From: Planomonospora sp. ID82291
Lineage (GTDB): Bacteria > Actinomycetota > Actinomycetes > Streptosporangiales > Streptosporangiaceae
Reading direction: 5' to 3'
Length of the DNA stretch: 64,000 nucleotides
Assembly (NCBI RefSeq): GCF_015711645.1
Contig: NZ_JABTEX010000002.1
Coordinates: forward strand, 372,001-436,000
This document shows, in pieces, positions 36,203 to 43,962 of this stretch. Under the pieces are notes generated by a model. That model was not told where the DNA came from. It saw only the letters and a list, made by a program, of their open reading frames with translations, and searched no databases. How positions within the stretch are numbered: the stretch's first letter is position 1; the number at the start of each line of letters is the position of its first letter. The position numbers were made by a program, and so were the translations under genes.

Positions 36203-36886
36203 ATGGCCAAGATCGGTGGCCGCAGGGGGATCGTCTTCGCGGTCCTCGTCGGGCTCCTGGCGGCGGTCGGGATCTACCTGACCATGTGGGAGAGCGGGTG
36301 GGAGAAGGAGACGGACGGCGGGCGGGCGCAGGCCGGGCCGGCGGGCGTCAGCGGCACCGGGACGGAGCCGGGGGCGGGGCGGCAGGCGAGCCCGGAGCCG
36401 CCGCGCCCGTCGGCGACGGCCAGCGACGCGCCGTTCGACGTCTACTCCTACCTGCCGATGACCAAGCAGGAACTCGCCGCCGCCGCCGACTACGCCGAGC
36501 GGTTCACGGCCGAGTACGGCACCTACGCCCATGACGAGGACCCGGCGGCCTACGGGGACCGGCTGAAGGGCTACGCCACGACGGAGTTCGCCGAGGTCCT
36601 GGTGCGGGCCCGCACGTCGCCGGGGTTCGTCGAGGCGAACCGCGCCGACGAGGTGGTCTCCACCGCTTCGGCGAAGGTGCGGCAGATCCGGCAGGTCCAG
36701 GACTCCTCGGTGGTGTTCGTGGTCGCCTGCACCGAGCGGGTCGCCGCGAAGAGCGGCGCGACGGAGCGCACCGACGAGTACGCCGTCACGCTCGTCCCGG
36801 TCGGAGCCGACTGGCGGGTCCACGACCTGCAGCCCGCCGACGAGGGCCAGGAGGGGGACGAGCGGCCCTCCGGGACCGGCGGATGA
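36203..36886 (+). CDS. Membrane-anchored NTF2/VirB8-like protein of the T4SS-like cluster
   Basis: 227 residues. One N-terminal helix (GIVFAVLVGLLAAVGIYLTM), a Gly/Ala/Pro linker and an exported alpha+beta domain of about 120 residues starting LAAAADYAERFTAEYGTYAH, with YADRLKGYATTEFAEVL-like helices and a terminal VTLVPVGADWRVHDLQP strand pair. This ordering (a helix-rich start, then strands ending in W-x-V-x-D) is like NTF2/VirB8 periplasmic domains. It would be the second such component of the apparatus. It overlaps the next gene by ATGA. Confidence 0.66.
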   Translation: MAKIGGRRGIVFAVLVGLLAAVGIYLTMWESGWEKETDGGRAQAGPAGVSGTGTEPGAGRQASPEPPRPSATASDAPFDVYSYLPMTKQELAAAADYAERFTAEYGTYAHDEDPAAYGDRLKGYATTEFAEVLVRARTSPGFVEANRADEVVSTASAKVRQIRQVQDSSVVFVVACTERVAAKSGATERTDEYAVTLVPVGADWRVHDLQPADEGQEGDERPSGTGG

Positions 36887-37974
36887 GCGACGACGGCAGG
36901 AAGGTCCGGATCGGAGCGGTCCTGGCCGCGGTGGGGCTCTGCCTGGTCGGGCTGATCATGGCTCCGATGATGATGGTGAGCACCTTCCCGACGATCACCG
37001 GCGGGGGGCTGCCCGACTGCGAGGAGACCGCCGGGCGGGCGGACGGCGAGTCGCAGACGGCGGTGTCCGACATCCCGCCGGAGTACCTGGAGCTCTACCG
37101 CGAGCACGGCGAGGAGGTCGGCGTCCAGTGGAACGTGCTCGCCGGGGTCGGCAAGCGCGAGACCGACCACGGGCGCTCCACGCTCCCGGGCGTGCGCAGC
37201 GGCACCAACAGCGCCGGGGCGGCCGGGCCGATGCAGTTCCTGATCAGCACCTGGGGCGGGAAGGCGAAGATCAAGATCCCGTCGGAGTTCAACGGCTACG
37301 CCTCCGACGGCGACGGCGACGGATGGGCCGACGTCTACAACCCGGCCGACGCCATCCTCGGCGCGGCGAAGATGCTCAAGCGCAACGGCGCGCCGGAGAA
37401 CGTGCGGCGCTCGCTGTTCGTCTACAACCGGGCCTGGTGGTACGTCGACCAGGTCATGGAGATCGCCGGGAGGTACGCCGAGGACGGCGCGGTCAGCGTC
37501 CCGCCCGAGGCGGAGCCGGCCTGCGACGAGCCGCTGGTCGAGGCGGCCCCGGACGACGTGGTTGCGCAGATCCTGGAGTACGCGCTGGCTCAGCGCGGCA
37601 AGCCGTACCTGTGGGGCGGAACCGGACCGGACGCGTTCGACTGCTCGGGGATCGTCTACATGGCCTACCGGAGCGCGGGCCTGTCCATCCCGCGCACCAC
37701 GTTCGGCCAGTGGCCGTTCGGCGTGCAGGTCTCCGCGGGCGAGGAGCAGGCGGGCGACCTGGTCTTCTTCAACTCCGGCCCCGGTACCGGCCCGGACCGG
37801 CCCGGGCACGTCGGCATGGTGGTCTCGCCCGGCAAGATGATCGAGGCCCGGTGCCGCCTGTGCGGGCCGATCAAGGTCACCTCCTACCGCGGGCGGACCG
37901 GCATCGTCGGCTTCACCCGCCCCCTGCAGAATCCGGCGGTCCAGGAGCAGCTCAGGCTGAAGGCGCAGGGCTGA
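36883..37974 (+). CDS. Bifunctional lytic transglycosylase / NlpC-P60 (C40) peptidase
   Basis: 363 residues. An N-terminal membrane helix (AVLAAVGLCLVGLIMAPMMM) anchors an SLT-like domain (about 65-190: VQWNVLAGVGKRETDHGRST, AGAAGPMQFLISTWGG, DPADAILGAAKML-like), with the catalytic Glu in KRETDHG. A C40 domain follows (about 220-345), with catalytic Cys in DAFDCSGIVYMAY and His in GHVGMVVSP. Such enzymes (TcpG, VirB1-like) open peptidoglycan locally so that a type IV secretion channel can assemble. Last clear core gene of the coupled block. Confidence 0.9.
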   Translation: MSDDGRKVRIGAVLAAVGLCLVGLIMAPMMMVSTFPTITGGGLPDCEETAGRADGESQTAVSDIPPEYLELYREHGEEVGVQWNVLAGVGKRETDHGRSTLPGVRSGTNSAGAAGPMQFLISTWGGKAKIKIPSEFNGYASDGDGDGWADVYNPADAILGAAKMLKRNGAPENVRRSLFVYNRAWWYVDQVMEIAGRYAEDGAVSVPPEAEPACDEPLVEAAPDDVVAQILEYALAQRGKPYLWGGTGPDAFDCSGIVYMAYRSAGLSIPRTTFGQWPFGVQVSAGEEQAGDLVFFNSGPGTGPDRPGHVGMVVSPGKMIEARCRLCGPIKVTSYRGRTGIVGFTRPLQNPAVQEQLRLKAQG

Positions 37975-37997
37975 GCCGCGACGCGCAGCGTCGCCGT
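37975..37997. repeat. 23-bp dispersed hairpin repeat, copy 1
   Basis: Begins GCCGCGACGCGCAGCGTCGC and ends CGT; the identical 23-mer recurs at 51107-51129. Internally GCGACGC and GCGTCGC pair around GCA (7-bp stem). It starts directly after the stop codon of the C40 peptidase, where it could act as a terminator, and ends 20 bp before the Nudix start. Confidence 0.75.
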
Positions 37998-38016
37998 TGA
38001 TGCAGAATCAGGGTCC

Positions 38017-38415
38017 ATGAGAAAAGTCGTCGTGGGAGCGGCCATCGTCGACGGGGCGGGCCGGCTGCTCGCCGCGCAGCGCGCCGAACCGCCGGAGCTG
38101 GCGGGGGGCTGGGAGTTCCCCGGAGGGAAGGTCGATCCGGGGGAGGACGACCACACGGCGCTGGTCCGGGAGTGCCGCGAGGAACTGGGCGTCCTGATCG
38201 AGGTCGGGGCGGCGGTCGGCGGCGACTGGCCGCTGAGCGGGGACTCCGTGCTGCGGGTCTGGCTGGCGTCGGTGGTGGAGGGGGTACCGGAGGCGAAGGA
38301 GCACCGGGAACTGCGCTGGCTCACCCTCGACGAGGTGGACGGGGTCCCCTGGCTGCCCGCGGACCTGCCGATCGTCCGAGCCGTGCGAGAACTGCTCGGC
38401 GGGATTGAACGGTAG
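38017..38415 (+). CDS. Nudix hydrolase, MutT-like
   Basis: 132 residues. The Nudix box is complete: GGKVDPGEDDHTALVRECRE followed by ELGV (Gx5Ex7REVxEExGU pattern). The N-terminal VVVGAAIVDGAGRLLAAQRA and WEFPGG are typical of 8-oxo-dGTP/CTP pyrophosphatases that clean the nucleotide pool. CAGAAT sits 8 nt before the ATG, suggesting a leaderless transcript. It lies between the secretion cluster and two surface-protein genes but has no obvious link to them. Confidence 0.92.
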   Translation: MRKVVVGAAIVDGAGRLLAAQRAEPPELAGGWEFPGGKVDPGEDDHTALVRECREELGVLIEVGAAVGGDWPLSGDSVLRVWLASVVEGVPEAKEHRELRWLTLDEVDGVPWLPADLPIVRAVRELLGGIER

Positions 38416-38485
38416 CTGATCGTGACATAACTGCTACAGAGCGTGTTGTCGTCATGCGTTCGCATCGGGGGATCGGAGACGCGCG

Positions 38486-39583
38486 GTGACCGTACTGTAC
38501 AGAAGATGGTGGAAGTACGCGGCGATGGTGTCGGCGCTGGGGACGGGGGTGCTGCTCCCGGCCGGCTGGCCGGCCGGGCACGCGTTCGAGCCGGAGCCCG
38601 TCGCCCCCCCGCTCGATCTGCTCGGAGCGGCCGTGCCGGTCCCGTCCCTGGTGCCCGTCCCGCCGGTGCCGCCCATCGCGCCGGTCCCGCCCGTCCCGTT
38701 CCGGCCGCCCACCCGGCTGCCGGGCAAGCCGTCCCCCAAACCGTCCCGGCCCGCACCGCTGCCCGACCGGACGATGCCGTCCAGGAGTCCGGGGACCCTC
38801 CAGGAGGACGTCGGGGAGGGCGCGGCGGCCGTTCCCGCGCCGGGGCATCTCACCTTTCCGGTTCCCACCGGCGCGATGGTCCCGCCCGTCCCGCTGCTCA
38901 CGCCGCCGGAGGCGGACGACGGGCGGCCGTGCGCGTGCGGACCCGAGGATCTGCTGCCCGTCCCGGGGGAGACGGAGGAGGGGGCCGGCGCGGAGCCGTA
39001 CGAGGTCTTCTACGACTTCCAGGGCGTGGAAGGGCTGCCGGGGACGGGGCGTCCGCGCCGTCCCGGCAGGGGCGGGGCGGCGCCGAAGCGGCCGAGGGCG
39101 CAGACCGGTGCGGAGACGGCGGCGCAGGGGGAGGCCCCGGCCGCCGAGGAGCCCATGGGGGTCGCCGGGACCGCGGGCCTGGCGGCTCCCGCCCCGCTGC
39201 CCGCACCCGCACCCGCACCCGTACCCGCACCCGCTCCGGCTCAGGCTGCGGCTCCGGCGTGGGTCTGGCCGCCCCCGCCGTGGGCGTGGCCGGCTCCGGC
39301 GGGGCAGCCGCCCGTGACCTGGCCCACCCCGGAGATCCGGATGCCGACGGCCGTGCCCTCTCCGACCGAGGCCCGGTCGCAGGGTGGCGCGCCGCTACCG
39401 CTGGAGGTGAGCGGCCGGAGCCGGGAGATCGAGATCACCGCGGAGACGGAACCGGCGGTGGAGATGCGGGGACTGCCCGCCACGGGGGTCGCGATCGGCG
39501 GCCTGCTCTGCCTGCTCTGGCTGCAGGCGAAAGTGCAGCAGAAACGTGCCATGCGGGCGATGCGCGAAGAACAGCTTTGCTGA
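38486..39583 (+). CDS. Proline-rich surface protein with LPATG motif
   Basis: 365 residues from GTG, with GGAG 8-9 nt upstream. Signal-type N-terminus (WWKYAAMVSALGTGVLLPAG), then about 310 residues very rich in Pro, Ala and Val (PVPPVPPIAPVPPVP; PAPAPAPVPAPAPA). Near the end comes LPATG (sortase LPxTG pattern), a short hydrophobic stretch VAIGGLLCLLWLQ and a basic tail KVQQKRAMRAMREEQLC. This looks like a sortase-anchored wall-spanning stalk. The hydrophobic part is shorter and the tail longer than is normal, so it could also be a plain C-terminal membrane anchor. Uncharacterised. Confidence 0.7.
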   Translation: MTVLYRRWWKYAAMVSALGTGVLLPAGWPAGHAFEPEPVAPPLDLLGAAVPVPSLVPVPPVPPIAPVPPVPFRPPTRLPGKPSPKPSRPAPLPDRTMPSRSPGTLQEDVGEGAAAVPAPGHLTFPVPTGAMVPPVPLLTPPEADDGRPCACGPEDLLPVPGETEEGAGAEPYEVFYDFQGVEGLPGTGRPRRPGRGGAAPKRPRAQTGAETAAQGEAPAAEEPMGVAGTAGLAAPAPLPAPAPAPVPAPAPAQAAAPAWVWPPPPWAWPAPAGQPPVTWPTPEIRMPTAVPSPTEARSQGGAPLPLEVSGRSREIEITAETEPAVEMRGLPATGVAIGGLLCLLWLQAKVQQKRAMRAMREEQLC

Positions 39584-39644
39584 TAATTTTACCCGGCTGG
39601 TATTTTCTTGACTGAGTCGCCCGGGAATCGCACGGAGGCAGCCG

Positions 39645-41084
39645 GTGACGAGATCCCACCGCACGGCAGCCGTCTCGGCCGTGCTCGTGTCGCTGGGGCT
39701 GAGCGCGGTGGTCGTGACCGCCGCCGCCTCGCTCGCCGGGGCCGGTGAGGCCGCCGCGGCCACCGGGACGGTCCGCGCCGAGCCCTCGCAGATCCCCGGA
39801 TGTGACGTCGATCCCGCGGCCGAGTGCCAGGACCTGCCCGAGGAGCCCGAGGAACCCGCACCGGTCGTCACGGTCACGGTGACCGCCAACCCCGACGGGA
39901 CCGTGCCCAAGCCCGCCACCAGCACGCCGGGACAGGTGACGGTCACCGCCACGGTGACCGCGTCGCCGAAGAAGCCCGCCAAGGCGACCGCGACCGCCGC
40001 GACCACCACCTCGGCTCCGCCGCCGGCGCCGACGCAGACCGTCCAGCAGCCGGTTCAGCCGCCGGTTCAGCCGCCCGTGAACCCCGTCGAGCCGCCGGTG
40101 ACCCCAACTCCCGAGACCGAGGCGGCGGAGCCGCAGTTCCCCGTCGCCGAGCCGAGCCCGACGGGGACGCTGCCGACCGCGGCGCCCGAGCAGAGCCCCA
40201 GCACGTTCGCCGAGTCCGACCCCGCCGCGGTGCCGTACGAGATCCGCAACGCGACCTCCGGCACCAGTCCGGCGGTGCTGAGCCAGCAGCTCGGCATTCC
40301 GGCGCTGATCCTCGTGCTGCTCGTGCTGTTCGGGGTCCTGATCTTCGAAGGGAGGCTGCGCCGCCTGGCGCACGCCGCCGCCGTCCGCAGGGCCGGTCCC
40401 CGGGTGGCCGATCCCCGCGGCTACCCCGTGGGGCCGGGTTACGCCGCCGCTCCGGGACTGCCGTACGGGAGCCACCAGGGGGGCACGGCCTACGCCCCGA
40501 TCATCAGCTTCGTCCCGATGCAGATGTATCCGCAGGTCCACCCCGAGGCCTATCCGGCCGGCCGGCCCTACGACCCGGCCGGCGCGTACCTGCCCCCGCC
40601 GGGTTTCGCCGAGCCGTACCCGTACGGCGCCTCCGAGCAGCACCCGTACGAGCAGCACCCGTACGGGCCGTCCGAGCAGTATCCGCAGGGGCCGTCCGAG
40701 CAGCGCCCGCACGGGCCGGAGGCGGCGGGGGAGATGTTCCAGGGACAGGCACCGTCAGGAGCGATGTTCCGGGAGCAGGCGCCGCCGGCCGGGCCCGCGC
40801 CCTCCGGGGAGTTCCGCGGCGGACCGCTTCCGCCGTACGGTGACCCGTTCCCGAGGGATCCCGCCCTGTCCGATCCGCTGCCCCGGGACCGCTTCCCCCA
40901 GGATCCGGCGTCGCCGGGCGGCGACCGGCTCCCGCAGGATCCACCGCCTGCCGAGGACCGGTCTCCGGCCGGTCCGGAGGGCGACGCGCCTTCGCCCGCG
41001 GGTCCCGCGGCCACGGCCGTCTACCCCCTGCCGGGGCAGGAGCCGAAGAAGAAGCGCCGCCTCTTCGGCCGCGGCCCGAAGTAG
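39645..41084 (+). CDS. Single-pass membrane protein with Thr/Pro-rich exterior and Tyr/Pro/Gln-rich cytoplasmic tail
   Basis: 479 residues from GTG behind GGAGG. Signal peptide (AVSAVLVSLGLSAVVVTAAA); exported part of about 190 residues with two Cys (GCDVDPAAEC) and Thr/Val/Pro repeats (VTVTVTANPDGT, VQQPVQPPVQPPV), likely glycosylatable; one transmembrane helix (GIPALILVLLVLFGVLIF); then about 240 cytoplasmic residues with repeats such as EQHPYGPSEQYPQGPSEQRP, ending in a basic patch PKKKRRLFGRGPK. Function unknown. It follows the LPATG gene in the same orientation, 61 bp away, and may belong to the secretion cluster. Confidence 0.68.
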   Translation: MTRSHRTAAVSAVLVSLGLSAVVVTAAASLAGAGEAAAATGTVRAEPSQIPGCDVDPAAECQDLPEEPEEPAPVVTVTVTANPDGTVPKPATSTPGQVTVTATVTASPKKPAKATATAATTTSAPPPAPTQTVQQPVQPPVQPPVNPVEPPVTPTPETEAAEPQFPVAEPSPTGTLPTAAPEQSPSTFAESDPAAVPYEIRNATSGTSPAVLSQQLGIPALILVLLVLFGVLIFEGRLRRLAHAAAVRRAGPRVADPRGYPVGPGYAAAPGLPYGSHQGGTAYAPIISFVPMQMYPQVHPEAYPAGRPYDPAGAYLPPPGFAEPYPYGASEQHPYEQHPYGPSEQYPQGPSEQRPHGPEAAGEMFQGQAPSGAMFREQAPPAGPAPSGEFRGGPLPPYGDPFPRDPALSDPLPRDRFPQDPASPGGDRLPQDPPPAEDRSPAGPEGDAPSPAGPAATAVYPLPGQEPKKKRRLFGRGPK

Positions 41085-41216
41085 CGCGGAGGCGGCCGGG
41101 CCGTACGCCCGGCCCTGTACGGCCCGGCCGTACGCCCGGTCCCGTACGGGACGACGGGACGCCCGGCCGAACGGGGACGCGGCTCGGAGTGGTGCGGAGG
41201 AGCCTGACCGGACGCG

Positions 41217-41250
41217 GACGGCCGGTCACGCGGGAACGTGACCGGCCGTC
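41217..41250. terminator. Bidirectional terminator between convergent genes
   Basis: GACGGCCGGTCACG (41217-41230) pairs perfectly with CGTGACCGGCCGTC (41237-41250) around CGGGAA. It lies 23 bp beyond the sdhB stop (minus strand) and 132 bp beyond the plus-strand surface protein. The rest of this spacer (41085-41216) holds repeated GGCCGTACGCCCGG blocks. Confidence 0.8.
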
Positions 41251-41273
41251 GGGGAAGGGCCGCGGGACGGAAC

Positions 41274-42035
41274 CTAGCTCTTCGAGCCGGAACGCTTGAA
41301 GATCTTGTTGCCCAGCCAGACCAGCGGGTCGTACTTGCGGTCGACGACGCGCTCCTTCATCGGGATCAGCGCGTTGTCCGTGATCTTGATGTGCTCGGGG
41401 CAGACCTCGGTGCAGCACTTGGTGATGTTGCAGTAGCCGAGACCGTGCTCCTCCTGCGCGGCGTCCTTGCGGTCGACCACGTCGTAGGGGTGCATGTCCA
41501 GCTCGGCGATCCGCATCAGGAAGCGCGGACCGGCGAAGCCGGGCTTGTTCTCCTCGTGGTCGCGGATCACGTGGCAGACGTTGTTGCACATGAAGCACTC
41601 GATGCACTTGCGGAACTCCTGGCTCCGCTCGACGTCGATCTGCTGCATGCGGTACTCGCCCGGCTTCACGTCGGCCGGCGGGGTGAAGGACGGGATCTCC
41701 CGGGCCTTCTGATAGTTGAACGACACGTCCGTGACCAGGTCCTTGATCACGGGGAACGTCCGCATGGGCGTCACCGTGATGGTCTCGTCCTCGGTGAAGG
41801 TGGACATCCGGGTCATGCAGCCGAGCCGGGGCTTGCCGTTGATCTCCATCGAGCAGGACCCGCACTTGCCGGCCTTGCAGTTCCACCGGACGGCCAGGTC
41901 GGGGGCCTGGGTGGCCTGGAGCCGGTGGATGATGTCGAGGACGACCTCGCCCTCGTTCACCTCGACGGTGAAGTCCTCCAGCCTGCCCTCGCCGCCCTCG
42001 CCCCGCCAGACGCGGAACTTCGCCTTGTAGCTCAC
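41274..42035 (-). CDS. sdhB: Succinate dehydrogenase iron-sulfur subunit (Sdh1-like operon)
   Basis: 253 residues. [2Fe-2S] ligands CKAGKCGSCSMEINGKPRLG with a further Cys in GCMTRM; then CIECFMCNNVCHVIRDHE and CNITKCCTEVCPEHIKITDN for the [4Fe-4S] and [3Fe-4S] clusters. It passes electrons from the flavoprotein to the membrane subunit. Last gene of an operon sdhC-sdhA-sdhB on the minus strand (gap to sdhA 4 bp). It differs clearly from the sdhB at 54148 in its cluster motifs and belongs with the Sdh1-type enzymes of mycobacteria. Confidence 0.93.
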   Translation of the reverse strand: MSYKAKFRVWRGEGGEGRLEDFTVEVNEGEVVLDIIHRLQATQAPDLAVRWNCKAGKCGSCSMEINGKPRLGCMTRMSTFTEDETITVTPMRTFPVIKDLVTDVSFNYQKAREIPSFTPPADVKPGEYRMQQIDVERSQEFRKCIECFMCNNVCHVIRDHEENKPGFAGPRFLMRIAELDMHPYDVVDRKDAAQEEHGLGYCNITKCCTEVCPEHIKITDNALIPMKERVVDRKYDPLVWLGNKIFKRSGSKS

Positions 42036-42039
42036 GGCT

Positions 42040-43953
42040 CTACTCCTTCACCAGCGCGTCGAAGTCGGCCAGTTCCTCTGAGGTGATGTACTTCTCCAGC
42101 TCGGCCCGGTCGAAGAGGGTGATCAGGTCGTCCCGCATCGCGGGCTGGACCTTCTCCTCGACGGTCACCGCCGAGCCGTCGGGGGAGGCTCCGCAGACCA
42201 GCAGCCTGCGCCGCCACTCGGCCGACATGCCGGGGAAGTCGTCGCGGGTGTGGCCGCCGCGGCTCTCCTCGCGCAGCAGCGCCGCCCTGGCCACGCACTC
42301 CGACACCAGCAGCATGTTGCGCAGGTCCAGCGCGAGGTGCCAGCCGGGGTTGTAGATCCGGCCGCCGGCCGCGCCGACGTTCCGCGCCCGCTCCTTGAGC
42401 TTCCCGACCGCCTCCAGCGCCTCGGTGACCTCGTCGGCGTTGCGGATGATGCCGACCAGTTCGTTCATGGTCCGCTGCAGCTCCTGGTGGACCTCGTAGG
42501 GGTTCTCCCCCGAGCGCTCCAGCGGGGCCAGCGCCTCGGTCCTGGCCGCGGCCACCGACTCCTCCGGGACCGACGGCCGGGCCGCCAGCCGGTCGACGTA
42601 GGCGGCGGCCCCGGCCCCGGCCCGGCGGCCGAAGACCAGCAGGTCGGAGAGCGAGTTGCCGCCCAGCCGGTTGGACCCGTGCATGCCGCCGGAGACCTCG
42701 CCCGCCGCGAACAGGCCGGGGACGGCGGCCGCGCCGGTGTCCGCGTCGACCTCGACGCCGCCCATGATGTAGTGGCAGGTCGGGCCGACCTGCATCGGCT
42801 CGGCGGTGATGTCGACGTCCGCCAGCTCCTTGAACTGGTGGTGCATCGACGGCAGCCGCCGGACGATCTCGGCGGCCGGGAGCCGGGTGGAGACGTCGAG
42901 GTAGACGCCGCCCTGGGGCGAGCCGCGCCCGGCCTTGACCTCGGCGTTGATGGCGCGGGCCACCTCGTCGCGGGGGAGCAGCTCCGGAGGGCGCCGGTTG
43001 TTGGCCTGGTCGGTGTACCAGCGGTCGCCCTCCTCCTCGGTCGTGGCGTACTTGTCCTTGAAGACCTCGGGGATGTAGTCGAACATGAAGCGCCTGCCCT
43101 CGGAGTTGCGCAGCACGCCGCCGTCGCCCCGGACGGACTCGGTGACGAGGATGCCGCGGACCGACGGCGGCCAGACCATCCCGGTCGGGTGGAACTGGAT
43201 GAACTCCATGTTGATCAGCTTCGCCCCGGCCAGCAGCGCCAGCGCGTGGCCGTCCCCGGTGTACTCCCAGGAGTTGGAGGTGACCACGTAGGACTTGCCG
43301 ATGCCGCCGGTGGCCAGCACCACCGCGGGTGCGTCGAACAGGATGAGCCTGCCGTGCTCCCGCCAGTAGCCGAACGCGCCGGCGATGGCGCCGCCGGGGC
43401 CGTGCGCGGGGCCGTGGTCCTTCAGCAGCCGGGTGATCGTGCACTCGGCGAAGACCTTGATGTACGCCTCGGCGTCGCCGTGCAGCCGCTCGTCCTCCTG
43501 CTGGAGCGCGACCACCCGCTGCTGGAGCGTGCGGATCATCTCCAGGCCGGTACGGTCGCCCACGTGGGCCAGCCGGGGGTACTCGTGCCCGCCGAAGTTG
43601 CGCTGGCTGATCTTCCCGTCCTTGGTGCGGTCGAACAGCGCGCCCCAGGCCTCCAGCTCCCAGACCCGGTCCGGGGCCTCCTTGGCGTGCAGCTCGGCCA
43701 TCCGCCAGTTGTTGAGGAACTTGCCGCCGCGCATGGTGTCGCGGAAGTGCACCATCCAGTTGTCGTCGCTGTTGACGTTGCCCATGGCCGCCGCCGCGCC
43801 GCCCTCCGCCATGACGGTGTGCGCCTTGCCGAACAGCGACTTGCAGACGATCGCGGTGCGCTTGCCCTGCTGCCGGGCCTCGATGGCCGCCCGCAGCCCT
43901 GCCCCGCCGGCGCCGATGACGACGACGTCGTATTCGTGACGCTCGATTTCCAC
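42040..43953 (-). CDS. sdhA: Succinate dehydrogenase flavoprotein subunit (Sdh1-like operon)
   Basis: 637 residues from GTG. FAD Rossmann motif VVVIGAGGAGLRAAIEA, the likely flavin-linking His in GKAHTVMAEGG (H45), QFHPTGMV, and the catalytic region HYIMGGVEVDAD and GGMHGSNRLGGNSLSDL. It oxidises succinate to fumarate on the cytoplasmic face. A second sdhA lies at 52131-54059 in the opposite orientation; the two differ in length and in the His motif (AHTVMAEGG against AHSIAAQGG). Confidence 0.95.
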   Translation of the reverse strand: MEIERHEYDVVVIGAGGAGLRAAIEARQQGKRTAIVCKSLFGKAHTVMAEGGAAAAMGNVNSDDNWMVHFRDTMRGGKFLNNWRMAELHAKEAPDRVWELEAWGALFDRTKDGKISQRNFGGHEYPRLAHVGDRTGLEMIRTLQQRVVALQQEDERLHGDAEAYIKVFAECTITRLLKDHGPAHGPGGAIAGAFGYWREHGRLILFDAPAVVLATGGIGKSYVVTSNSWEYTGDGHALALLAGAKLINMEFIQFHPTGMVWPPSVRGILVTESVRGDGGVLRNSEGRRFMFDYIPEVFKDKYATTEEEGDRWYTDQANNRRPPELLPRDEVARAINAEVKAGRGSPQGGVYLDVSTRLPAAEIVRRLPSMHHQFKELADVDITAEPMQVGPTCHYIMGGVEVDADTGAAAVPGLFAAGEVSGGMHGSNRLGGNSLSDLLVFGRRAGAGAAAYVDRLAARPSVPEESVAAARTEALAPLERSGENPYEVHQELQRTMNELVGIIRNADEVTEALEAVGKLKERARNVGAAGGRIYNPGWHLALDLRNMLLVSECVARAALLREESRGGHTRDDFPGMSAEWRRRLLVCGASPDGSAVTVEEKVQPAMRDDLITLFDRAELEKYITSEELADFDALVKE

Positions 43954-43962
43954 AGGTGATCC

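Noticed and set aside
33053-36823. Long minus-strand ORF (1256 codons) opposite the VirB6-like gene.
   Set aside because: Same shadow effect; its peptide is Arg/Ala/Pro-rich without motifs and it overlaps well-supported plus-strand genes.
27132-41084. Intact integrative conjugative element (AICE).
   Set aside because: No integrase, relaxase, Rep, FtsK-type translocase, tRNA gene or direct att repeats were seen at the edges.
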